From: UBA4408 sp002389785
Lineage (GTDB): Bacteria; Bacteroidota; Bacteroidia; UBA4408
DNA length: 64,000 bases
Reading direction: 5' to 3'
Assembly: GCA_035438985.1 (NCBI GenBank)
Contig: DAORJK010000004.1
Span: forward strand, 124,001 to 188,000
The position numbers and the translations under genes are program-made. Positions 7,829 through 15,517 of the stretch are shown here, in pieces (within the stretch, counting starts at the first letter, position 1; each line of letters opens with the position of its first letter). A model generated the notes under the pieces. It was not told where the DNA came from. It ran no database searches and was given only the letters and a program-made list of their open reading frames with translations.

Positions 7829-8842
7829 GTGGAAAAGAAAATTAAATTTGCAATAATCGGACAAGGACACATTGGAAAACGTCATGCCGAAATGGTACGC
7901 CGAAACAGTGAAGCGCAGTTAATTGCTGTTTGCGATACTGCACCCAAAGAGAATTTAGGATTAACAAATTTGGAAGTTCCATTTTATAGCTCCATTGAAG
8001 ATCTCTTGGCTGCAGGTCACGAAATAGATGTTGTTAGCGTTTGCACTCCCAACGGGTTGCATGCAAAGCACTCTTTGCTGGCACTCGAAAATAAAATGCA
8101 TGTGGTGTGCGAAAAACCAATGGCATTGCACAAGGCCGATTGTGAAGCACTCATTTACAAAGCGCTTCAAATGCACAAAAATTTGTTTTGTGTGATGCAA
8201 AATCGCTATTCTCCTCCATCGGTCTGGATTAAAGACGTGATTGAAAATAAAATTATTGGAGATGTCTTTTTGGTGCAGTTAAACTGCTACTGGAATCGCG
8301 ACGATCGTTATTATAAACCCGGAAACTGGAAAGGAAACAATGAGCTCGACGGAGGGACCTTATTTACGCAGTTCTCTCACTTTATTGATATCATGTATTG
8401 GTTGTTTGGAGATATTAAAGATATACAAGCAAAGTTCAACGATTTTACCCACAAACATTCAACTGAGTTTGAAGATTCAGGTTTGGTGAATTTTAATTTT
8501 GTGAATGGGGGAATGGGATGCATCAATTACAGCACAGCCATTTGGGACACAAACCTTGAAAGTAGCATGACCATTATTGGAAAAAATGGTAGCGTGAAAA
8601 TTGGTGGACAATACATGAACGAAGTAGAATATTGTCACATTAAGGACTATACCATGCCTGAACTTCCTCCGGCAAGTCCGGCCAATGATTATGGAAGTTA
8701 TAAAGGATCAGCTGCCAACCATCATTTTATTATAGAAAACGTGGTTGATACTTTGAAAGGTCGTACCACCATTACAACCAATGCTTTAGAAGGCTTGAAA
8801 GTGGTGGATATTATAGAACGAATTTACGCGCTGCGAAATTAA
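7829..8842 (+). CDS. wbpB: Gfo/Idh/MocA family UDP-sugar 3-dehydrogenase, WbpB-like
   Basis: 337 residues, with a GTG start. It has an N-terminal Rossmann domain (AIIGQGHIGKRHAEM) and the family motif CEKPMAL with its conserved lysine, then YWNRDDRYYKPGNWKG and DGGTLFTQFSHFIDIMYWLFG, typical of the WbpB/WlbA branch. The known reaction is NAD-dependent oxidation of UDP-GlcNAcA at C3, before transamination by the WbpE-like enzyme. Neighbouring wbpD-, wbpA- and wbpE-like genes support the assignment over a general sugar oxidoreductase. Confidence 0.87.
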   Translation: MEKKIKFAIIGQGHIGKRHAEMVRRNSEAQLIAVCDTAPKENLGLTNLEVPFYSSIEDLLAAGHEIDVVSVCTPNGLHAKHSLLALENKMHVVCEKPMALHKADCEALIYKALQMHKNLFCVMQNRYSPPSVWIKDVIENKIIGDVFLVQLNCYWNRDDRYYKPGNWKGNNELDGGTLFTQFSHFIDIMYWLFGDIKDIQAKFNDFTHKHSTEFEDSGLVNFNFVNGGMGCINYSTAIWDTNLESSMTIIGKNGSVKIGGQYMNEVEYCHIKDYTMPELPPASPANDYGSYKGSAANHHFIIENVVDTLKGRTTITTNALEGLKVVDIIERIYALRN

Positions 8843-8936
8843 TTTTGATAAATTTGAAACCTCTTCAGAAAAATTCAGTTTAAGTACCTCGGTTAAAAAG
8901 AACAAACACAATAATATCTCAATTCTAAAACACAGT

Positions 8937-10229
8937 ATGATACACGAAAAATTAGTTAAAAAGGAAGCAAAACTTGCTCTTATTGGATTAGGCTATGTAG
9001 GGTTACCTATAGCGTTAGCATTTGCCAAAAAATTCAAAGTAATTGGTTTCGACATCAATGAAGAAAGAGTAAAAATGATGCAGAATAAAATTGACCCTAG
9101 TGAAGAATTACCCAGCGAAGCATTTGATGGCTGCGATATTCAATTCACTGCTTCATTGGACGTTTTAAAAGAGGCAAACTTTTTTATTGTTGCCGTTCCA
9201 ACTCCAATTGATGATGCAAATTTACCCGACTTAAAACCATTGATTGGCGCTTCCACTACTGTAGGTAAAGTGCTTAAAAAAGGCGATTATGTAGTATATG
9301 AATCAACCGTATATCCGGGATGTACCGAAGAAGATTGTATACCGGTATTGGAACAACTTTCAGGTTTAAAATTTAAATCCGATTTCAAAGTTGGATATTC
9401 TCCTGAGCGAATTAATCCGGGCGATAAAGAACATACCATTACTAAAATTTTAAAAGTTGTTTCAGGTTGCGATGACGAAGCCCTTGACCAAGTGGCAAAA
9501 GTTTACGAAAGTATAATTGAACCGGGAGTGCACCGTGCATCAAGCATGAAAGTTGCCGAAGCAGCAAAAATTATTGAAAATTCACAACGCGATTTAAACA
9601 TTGCCTTCATGAATGAATTATCAATTATTTTTAGCCGAATGGGAATTAATACCTATGAAGTGTTAGAAGCTGCGGGTACTAAATGGAATTTCTTGAAATT
9701 CTCTCCGGGATTGGTGGGTGGACATTGCATTGGTGTTGATCCATATTATTTGACACACAAAGCAGAAGCCCTTGGATACCATGCCCGTATTATTAATAGC
9801 GGTAGATATGTTAACGATTCAATGGGAGCATACATCGCAAAATCAACTGTAAAGAAAATTATTGCAGCACGCAAGGATTTAACTAAATCGGTGGTATTGG
9901 TTATGGGTGCTACATTTAAAGAAAATGTAAGCGATATCCGTAATTCGAAAGTTGCCGATGTAATCAAAGAATTTAAATCATTTGGTGTAACCGTTGAGGT
10001 GGTTGACCCTTACGCAGCTTCTAAAGATTTGCAACACGAATATGGTTTTGGTTTGGAAGAAAAAATCGGAAAAGGATACGACGCTGTTGTGGTAGCCGTG
10101 AATCATAAAGATTACCTCGGTTTTGATGAAAATTATTTCAAATCGATTTTGTCTGACGGAGGCGTATTAGTGGACATTAAAGGTATATATCGAAATAAAA
10201 TAAAGAATATACCTTACTGGAGTTTGTAA
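8937..10229 (+). CDS. wbpA: UDP-N-acetyl-D-glucosamine 6-dehydrogenase, WbpA/VipA-like
   Basis: 430 residues. It has the NAD motif IGLGYVGLP, then VPTPID, the central AEAAKIIENSQRDLNIAFMNEL and the catalytic cysteine in LVGGHCIGVDPYYL. The C-terminal domain includes ATFKENVSDIRNSK. This combination marks the VipA/TviB/WbpA branch, which acts on UDP-GlcNAc and not on UDP-glucose. It would make UDP-GlcNAcA, the entry to the pathway completed by the WbpB-, WbpE- and WbpD-like enzymes of this operon. It is the last gene, 94 bases after wbpB, and is followed by a terminator. Confidence 0.87.
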   Translation: MIHEKLVKKEAKLALIGLGYVGLPIALAFAKKFKVIGFDINEERVKMMQNKIDPSEELPSEAFDGCDIQFTASLDVLKEANFFIVAVPTPIDDANLPDLKPLIGASTTVGKVLKKGDYVVYESTVYPGCTEEDCIPVLEQLSGLKFKSDFKVGYSPERINPGDKEHTITKILKVVSGCDDEALDQVAKVYESIIEPGVHRASSMKVAEAAKIIENSQRDLNIAFMNELSIIFSRMGINTYEVLEAAGTKWNFLKFSPGLVGGHCIGVDPYYLTHKAEALGYHARIINSGRYVNDSMGAYIAKSTVKKIIAARKDLTKSVVLVMGATFKENVSDIRNSKVADVIKEFKSFGVTVEVVDPYAASKDLQHEYGFGLEEKIGKGYDAVVVAVNHKDYLGFDENYFKSILSDGGVLVDIKGIYRNKIKNIPYWSL

Positions 10230-10243
10230 ACCACGAATCCAAG

Positions 10244-10282
10244 AAAAACGGGATAACTGATTGTAAGTTGTCCCGTTTTTTT
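10244..10282. terminator. Shared terminator between convergent operons
   Basis: The arms AAAAACGGGATAACT and AGTTGTCCCGTTTTT form a long stem with a 7-base loop. There are A and T runs on either side, so it can end both the nucleotide-sugar operon and the pigment operon coming from the right. Confidence 0.85.
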
Positions 10283-11402
10283 ATGCCGTTTTCTGAAAAA
10301 GCAAAGTTGCATTGCACCCGCCAAAACCGGAAGCAGTTTTTAACGCCGTATTAATTTTATGGGAACAGGATTCTGTTATGATGGATAACTGAATATTATC
10401 GCTTTTTTCAACAAACCCTTTGGATGCAATAAGCAAATTATGTCGCATGCTTTCAAGGGTAATAACCGATTCAATAATTCCGGCTGCTCCAAATGTATGG
10501 CCATAATATCCTTTTAAACTATTGGTGGCAACCTGTTGTAATCCGGCGCGGTTAAAAGCTTTTGATTCCATTTCATCATTAAAAATAGTACCGGTACCAT
10601 GTGCCGAAATAAAATCAATACTAGGAGATTGGTTTGCTTTCAAGCTTTTTTCAATCGCTATAAAAAGACCTTCTCCATCACGTGAAGGTCCTGAAATATG
10701 GTTTGCATCATTACTGCTGGCTCCGGGCAACAATTCAAATTCAGTTTCTTTTTTATTGCTCAAAACAATACATCCAGCGCCTTCTCCTAAACTGGTTCCA
10801 TTTCTGTTTTTATCGAACGGTGAGCAAGGCCCATCACTCAAAGCTTTAAATGCCTCAAAGCCGGATATAGTAAATTCACAAACAGTATCTGCTCCACATA
10901 CAACAATGGTAGAGTACCTTTTTGAATCAAGTAAGCTTGCAGCTACATTCAGCGCCAATACACCCGATACACAAGCATTAGAAATAACAATTGGAGTATT
11001 TTTTGCATTAAAAAATTGTTGCAATGCCTTCGCACTTTGATGCAAATAAACACGCGATGAGTCGAATTTATTTTGCTTTAAAAGTTCTATATTTCCTTTG
11101 GTAGTTGATAAAATAAGCAAAGTTTCATCACTGCTAAAATCAACCTGTGTAGTTTCTATTGCTTTTAATATAGACAGGATACACAATTGTTCAAAATAAG
11201 TATAGGATTCAGAAGCCGCTCCAATTTGTGAAGCTACCTCTTGCTTGTTTAATTGCGAAGCCCAATAGGGAAGGGGAGAGTAATCACTATTCGTAAGGAA
11301 ACGAATACCGGATGTACCTGCTTTTAGCTGATTAAAATTATCGAGGCTTGTAAACCCAAGTGGTGAAACAATTGAATGAGCTGCAACAAACTTTTTTTTC
11401 AT
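10281..11402 (-). CDS. Beta-ketoacyl-ACP synthase of the aryl-polyene/flexirubin operon
   Basis: 373 residues from the ATG at 11402 (MKKKFVAAHS); longer readings of the frame run back into the upstream thioesterase. The thiolase-fold active site is complete: C144 in SNACVSG, H268 in SAHGTGT, K297, and H302 in YYGHTFGAAG. It is therefore a catalytic condensing enzyme and not a chain-length factor. It is shorter than typical FabF (about 410). Being the last gene of the operon after the thioesterase, with a second KAS upstream, it probably extends the polyene chain. Confidence 0.8.
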   Translation of the reverse strand: MKKKFVAAHSIVSPLGFTSLDNFNQLKAGTSGIRFLTNSDYSPLPYWASQLNKQEVASQIGAASESYTYFEQLCILSILKAIETTQVDFSSDETLLILSTTKGNIELLKQNKFDSSRVYLHQSAKALQQFFNAKNTPIVISNACVSGVLALNVAASLLDSKRYSTIVVCGADTVCEFTISGFEAFKALSDGPCSPFDKNRNGTSLGEGAGCIVLSNKKETEFELLPGASSNDANHISGPSRDGEGLFIAIEKSLKANQSPSIDFISAHGTGTIFNDEMESKAFNRAGLQQVATNSLKGYYGHTFGAAGIIESVITLESMRHNLLIASKGFVEKSDNIQLSIITESCSHKINTALKTASGFGGCNATLLFQKTA

Positions 11403-11409
11403 GCTCAAA

Positions 11410-11835
11410 TTATAATCCCATTTTTTGTTTCCAATTAGCATAAAATTCAGGCACTGTATAAAATAATTCTCCTTCACGAGAAACAAACACCTGTGTGGTT
11501 TTACCGGTGCACATAAGCTGTCGGTCCAACGCTCTGAAAATACTGTATTCAAAAACTATTTTGCTGGCACGAGTAGGAATTAAGCGTGTTTGAATAATCG
11601 CTCTATCGCCATACTTTAGCGATTGCTTGTAACTGCAATCCACATTCACAATGGGTGTAACGAAGCCATCATTAAGGTAAATCTTTTGAAAATTTAGGTT
11701 GAATTTTTCACCGAAAGCCTCACGTCCGTCTTCAAAATATTTTATGTAATTGCCATGCCATACGATTCCCAAAGCATCTACTTCATTAAACCGAATGGCA
11801 ATTTCTGTTTCTGCAACCAGCGCTTTCTCCAACAT
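11410..11835 (-). CDS. 4-hydroxybenzoyl-CoA-type (hotdog) thioesterase
   Basis: 141 residues with the single-domain hotdog pattern of the 4HBT family: FNEVDALGIVWHGNYIKYFEDGREAF contains the conserved Asp (VDALG) and the HGNY motif. Such enzymes hydrolyse acyl-CoA or acyl-ACP thioesters. In this operon it probably releases or edits polyene intermediates. Its start codon overlaps the stop of the dehydratase gene by one base (TAATG), and the KAS gene starts 7 bases after its stop, which shows tight translational coupling. Confidence 0.83.
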   Translation of the reverse strand: MLEKALVAETEIAIRFNEVDALGIVWHGNYIKYFEDGREAFGEKFNLNFQKIYLNDGFVTPIVNVDCSYKQSLKYGDRAIIQTRLIPTRASKIVFEYSIFRALDRQLMCTGKTTQVFVSREGELFYTVPEFYANWKQKMGL

Positions 11836-12266
11836 TATGCTTCTTTTTTCAAAAATATTTTCATCTCACATTCTGCAGCAATTTTCCCTTCCGAATACAC
11901 TTTTCCAACTACGAGTGTTACATCAAATATTTCATTTACAACTTGTATTTCTGTTTCAATTATCGAAGCAACCTTTGGAAAAAAATGAATTTGTAAATTC
12001 TTAACTGCACCAATAAAACCCAGAGGTACTTTTTCGTTTTTGGAGTGAAATGTGTATCCCGCTCTAAGGGCACACGATTGCGCTATGTTTTCTACTAAAC
12101 CAGGTTCCTTAAAAACACCGTCCTCACAAAATATATTGGTTTCTTCAATAAAAAAACTGCTCCTGGCACTCAAAGTTTTTTCATTGCTGCTAAGTAAATT
12201 GTCTACCATAATCATGGGAGCTCGTTGAGGAATATACTCTGTTAATTTTTCTTTACTTACCAGCAT
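11835..12266 (-). CDS. FabZ/ApeP-like 3-hydroxyacyl-ACP dehydratase
   Basis: 143 residues, hotdog fold. The start EYIPQRAPMIMVDNL corresponds to the LPHRxPFLLVD segment of FabZ, with Gln for His, and EPGLVENIAQSCALRAG corresponds to the PGVLILEAMAQ helix that carries the catalytic acid. The GHFP motif with the catalytic His of classical FabZ is missing. I recall this variant from Bacteroidota polyene clusters, so a dedicated dehydratase for double-bond formation is likely. It overlaps the thioesterase gene by one base. Confidence 0.72.
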   Translation of the reverse strand: MLVSKEKLTEYIPQRAPMIMVDNLLSSNEKTLSARSSFFIEETNIFCEDGVFKEPGLVENIAQSCALRAGYTFHSKNEKVPLGFIGAVKNLQIHFFPKVASIIETEIQVVNEIFDVTLVVGKVYSEGKIAAECEMKIFLKKEA

Positions 12267-12290
12267 CTTGTGTGAGTCTTAAGAGTAAAT

Positions 12291-13172
12291 TTACTTTTTT
12301 TCAACAGGAGTCCAAAAATCATAATAATTAAACCACTGTTCAGGATATTTTAGGACCATTTTTTCGAGCTCGGCAGCATATTCCGCCACCATGGTATTTA
12401 CCCCATTTTCGCATTTTTTTTGTGGTGTTGAATATAAATGATAATGCGTACTACGCTCTTTCATCGCATATACAAAAGCATAGGGTACATCAAACTTTGA
12501 TGCCATATAAAATGGGCCAGAAGGGAAAAATGCTTTTCTTCCAAAAAAATCAGTAGGAATAACCTTTGCACCGGGAACAAAGCGATCGCCATGTATGCAA
12601 ATTAGTTCCTTGTTTTTTAGCGCTTCACTTATTTCAAAAATATGCGACATGTCAGCACGCATTACAATTACATTCACATACTTTTTACCGGTTACACTAC
12701 TCATGTATTTTTTAAGATTTTCGTGTTCCGCTTCATACATTACTACGTTTACTTTGCAATTCAAACGTTGAAGCATGTGGCCTGCAATTTCCCAATTTCC
12801 TATGTGAGCACTTATGAGCATGCCTCCGGTTTTATTTTCAACCATCGCTCGTAAATGCTCTTCTCCATCAAAATCAAACGTATATTGTTTGACAATACCG
12901 GCCATCATCGCTACCTTATCAATCAAAGTTTGACCAAACAAATAGTAATTTTTAAAAATTTTAAAAAAAGATTTGATGCGGGAATAGTGCAGTACTTTTC
13001 TAAAAAACTGATAGATCGCTCTGGTGGAAGTTGGAGAAAAGAAAACGAAATATGCAGCCACAAAGTGTAGCACAAAAAAGGCAACCCTTAACCGAAAACG
13101 CTTAATAATGAATACGAAAATTTTATGCCCGAGTACCCCGCCGCGCGTTTTGCCACTCCACAATTTTTTCAT
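12291..13172 (-). CDS. LpxL/HtrB-like lysophospholipid acyltransferase
   Basis: 293 residues. An N-terminal membrane segment (FFVLHFVAAYFVFFSP) is followed by the acyltransferase motif HIGNWE (His plus Glu of the H-x4-D/E dyad), CIHGDRF and FPSGPFYMAS. These belong to the lipid A biosynthesis acyltransferase family, inner-membrane enzymes that move acyl chains from ACP to lipids. Aryl-polyene and flexirubin clusters usually carry such a gene, probably to attach the polyene to a membrane anchor or resorcinol. A role in ordinary lipid A acylation cannot be excluded. Confidence 0.8.
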   Translation of the reverse strand: MKKLWSGKTRGGVLGHKIFVFIIKRFRLRVAFFVLHFVAAYFVFFSPTSTRAIYQFFRKVLHYSRIKSFFKIFKNYYLFGQTLIDKVAMMAGIVKQYTFDFDGEEHLRAMVENKTGGMLISAHIGNWEIAGHMLQRLNCKVNVVMYEAEHENLKKYMSSVTGKKYVNVIVMRADMSHIFEISEALKNKELICIHGDRFVPGAKVIPTDFFGRKAFFPSGPFYMASKFDVPYAFVYAMKERSTHYHLYSTPQKKCENGVNTMVAEYAAELEKMVLKYPEQWFNYYDFWTPVEKK

Positions 13173-13249
13173 CAGAATTTACTGAGTTGTTGAAAGGGTT
13201 ACGGTAATTAACAGTCCACTGCTGTTACTGCACTTACCTGGAATACAAG

Positions 13250-13501
13250 CTATACCTTTTCGGTAACGCGTTTTAAAGCATAGGAATAAAAGTCTTGAAA
13301 GGTTACAATACCCATGAAATCTTCGGGTTTTACTTTAAATCCAAAATTGCTTTCTATAACTACCACTAAATCAACATAGTCTAAACTGTCTAAGCCAAGT
13401 GTGTCTTTCAAAACTGCATCCGGCGATATTGCAGCACGGTCTACTTCAAACTCTTCTACTAACAGGTCATTTACTTTTTCTATTAATTCTGCCTCAGTCA
13501 T
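13250..13501 (-). CDS. Acyl carrier protein
   Basis: 83 residues. The phosphopantetheine site is the serine in LGLDSLDYVDLV, within the usual four-helix ACP pattern (acidic helix II, then FGFKVKPEDF). It carries the growing polyene chain for the two ketosynthases, the ketoreductase and the dehydratase of the same operon. It starts 11 bases after the stop of the upstream KAS gene. A separate housekeeping ACP is expected elsewhere in the genome. Confidence 0.92.
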   Translation of the reverse strand: MTEAELIEKVNDLLVEEFEVDRAAISPDAVLKDTLGLDSLDYVDLVVVIESNFGFKVKPEDFMGIVTFQDFYSYALKRVTEKV

Positions 13502-13512
13502 TTTTGCGGTAT

Positions 13513-14739
13513 TTATTTTTTAATTTTTCTTACAATTAGCGATGAGTTGGTACCTCCAAACCCAAAAGAATTCGACAAAAATACATCAATATTTTTATCT
13601 ATCGTTTTTGTAGCTAAATTTAGCTTAGCTGAATCATCATCCGGAGATTCGAAATTTATATTTGGTGCAATAAAAGAATTTTGCAGCATCAGCATCGAAT
13701 AAACAATTTCACTCGCTCCGGCCATCCAACATTCATGTCCGGTCATTGATTTAGTGCTGCTTACAGGAGTTTTTACATCACTGAATAATTTATCAATGGC
13801 ACGAGCTTCAAAACCGTCTCCAACCGGTGTGCTGGTTGCATGAGCATTAATGTAATCAATTTCAGCATTTGTCAATCCGGCATCCCGCATTGCCATTTCC
13901 ATTGATTTTACTAAGCCGTCTACACTGGGTTGTGAAATATGACTTCCATTTGACGAAAACCCATAGCCCACCAATTCGGCTAAAATTGGGGCTCCACGTT
14001 TAATAGCCGATTCGTAACTTTCTAAAATAACTGTAGCTGCACCACCACTGGGAACAAGTCCATCGCGGTTTTTATCAAATGGTTTTGAAGCGGTAATTGG
14101 ATTGCTCTCTTTTGTTGAAAATGCACTCAAAGCATCAAAACTCCCCATGGAGTACATGTTTAGTTCTTGAGCACCGCCACAAATTACCTGTTGTTGCAAA
14201 CCGTGCTTAATTAAAAAATAACCCATTCCTATGGAGTGTGAGCCACTTGCACATGCACCACTAATGGTAAAATTAATTCCTTTCAATTTAAAAATAGTCG
14301 ATAAATTCATCGTAACCGTTGAATTCATACTTTGAAAAACCGACCCTGAACCCAGTAGCATTGTATCGCGTTTCGCACGCAATGTATCAGTAGCTTCAAT
14401 TACCGGCTTAGCCGAACTATCGTTACCATATAAAATACCTACGTCATTGGCTTCCAAAAAGTCCATGTCAATGCGGGCATTTGCTAATGCTTCTTGGGTG
14501 GCTAAAAAAGCATATTCGCCTTGTTCGGGCAAACCAACACGTAATCTGCGATCGAGTTGCCCTTTCAATATGGGTTTTTCAATTACACCGGTAAGACCCG
14601 AACGAAATCCAAATTCTTTACGTTCTTGGTCAAAGCCAATACCCGATTTTCCGGCATACAACGAGTTTCTTACTTCTTCCAGATTTTTACCGATCGTGGA
14701 ATACACTCCTAATCCGGTTATTACTACTCTGTTTATCAT
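13513..14739 (-). CDS. Beta-ketoacyl-ACP synthase II-type (FabF-like)
   Basis: 408 residues. All active-site residues are present: C163 in SGACASGSHS, H300 in INAHATSTP, K330, and H335 in MTGHECW. The length and the C-terminal GFGGTNSS match FabB/FabF enzymes. In the operon it lies between the reductase and the ACP, and is the likely main condensing enzyme for polyene elongation, with the shorter KAS at 10281 as partner. The methionine-rich stretch near the acyl pocket (YSMLMLQ) is not informative for substrate. Confidence 0.87.
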   Translation of the reverse strand: MINRVVITGLGVYSTIGKNLEEVRNSLYAGKSGIGFDQERKEFGFRSGLTGVIEKPILKGQLDRRLRVGLPEQGEYAFLATQEALANARIDMDFLEANDVGILYGNDSSAKPVIEATDTLRAKRDTMLLGSGSVFQSMNSTVTMNLSTIFKLKGINFTISGACASGSHSIGMGYFLIKHGLQQQVICGGAQELNMYSMGSFDALSAFSTKESNPITASKPFDKNRDGLVPSGGAATVILESYESAIKRGAPILAELVGYGFSSNGSHISQPSVDGLVKSMEMAMRDAGLTNAEIDYINAHATSTPVGDGFEARAIDKLFSDVKTPVSSTKSMTGHECWMAGASEIVYSMLMLQNSFIAPNINFESPDDDSAKLNLATKTIDKNIDVFLSNSFGFGGTNSSLIVRKIKK

Positions 14740-14781
14740 TTATGCAATGTACTTTCGAAAGTTAAAATAAAACAAAATCTT

Positions 14782-15510
14782 TTAGGTATACAAACCTCCG
14801 TTTATTGAAATAACCTCACCGGTGATGTAGGATGCCTTTGCTGATGCTAAGAAATTTACCACTTCTGCAACCTCTTCAACTTCTCCAAAACGATTCATCG
14901 GTATTAAAGCCTTAAAATCTTTTTCATTTAAATCGGTAGTCATGTCGGTTTTGATAAAACCGGGAGCTACTGCATTTACGGTAATGTTTCGCCGCCCTAC
15001 TTCTTGTGCCAATGCTTTGGTAGCTCCAATTAAACCTGCTTTTGCAGCCGAATAATTCGTTTGACCAGGCATGCCTTTAATTCCTGATAAGGAAACAACA
15101 TTAATGATGCGACCGTACTTTTTCATCAACATGCTTTTAATAATTAAGCGTGTTACATAAAAAAATCCATCCAAAGTGGGGTTCAATACATTGTGCCATT
15201 CTTCAGCTTTCATCCACATTAACAAAACATCTTGGCGTATACCTGCATTGTTTACTAATACTTCAATTGGTTTATCCGCATTCGCTTCAATCCAGTCGCC
15301 CAATACTTTTTCAATTTCGGCACCATTTCCAACATCAAATTTTATGATTTCACCATCACTTCCTTTTTCGCGCACTAAAGCCAATGTTTTTTCTGCTTCT
15401 GCTACGTTTGATTTGTAATTTATAAGAAGGTTATATCCACTTTCAGCTAGCGAAAGACATATTGCCCTTCCAATGCCTCTTGAACCTCCGGTAACCAGTG
15501 CATATTTCAT
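14782..15510 (-). CDS. 3-oxoacyl-ACP reductase (FabG-like)
   Basis: 242 residues, classical short-chain dehydrogenase. It has the cofactor motif TGGSRGIGRAI, then NNAG, the catalytic serine in VVSLSGIKG with the dyad YSAAK, and VNAVAPGFIKTDM. Arg after the Gly-rich turn and Asn-Tyr-Lys-Ser in the loop suit NADPH. It reduces the 3-oxo group during chain extension. It starts 7 bases downstream of the tyrosine ammonia-lyase stop, so it is part of the pigment operon and not the general fatty-acid operon. Confidence 0.88.
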   Translation of the reverse strand: MKYALVTGGSRGIGRAICLSLAESGYNLLINYKSNVAEAEKTLALVREKGSDGEIIKFDVGNGAEIEKVLGDWIEANADKPIEVLVNNAGIRQDVLLMWMKAEEWHNVLNPTLDGFFYVTRLIIKSMLMKKYGRIINVVSLSGIKGMPGQTNYSAAKAGLIGATKALAQEVGRRNITVNAVAPGFIKTDMTTDLNEKDFKALIPMNRFGEVEEVAEVVNFLASAKASYITGEVISINGGLYT

Positions 15511-15517
15511 CGTTAAT

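Noticed and set aside
10522..11040. 172-codon open frame on the plus strand inside the KAS gene
   Set aside because: It mirrors the conserved KAS gene on the minus strand, has no family motif and lacks a promoter; it is a shadow frame.
11403..11552. 50-residue extension of the KAS at 10281
   Set aside because: It lies inside the thioesterase gene in another frame. MKKKFVAAHSIVSPLG is the natural start.
14447..14770. 107-codon open frame opposite the FabF-like gene
   Set aside because: Shadow of the KAS coding sequence, without recognisable motifs.
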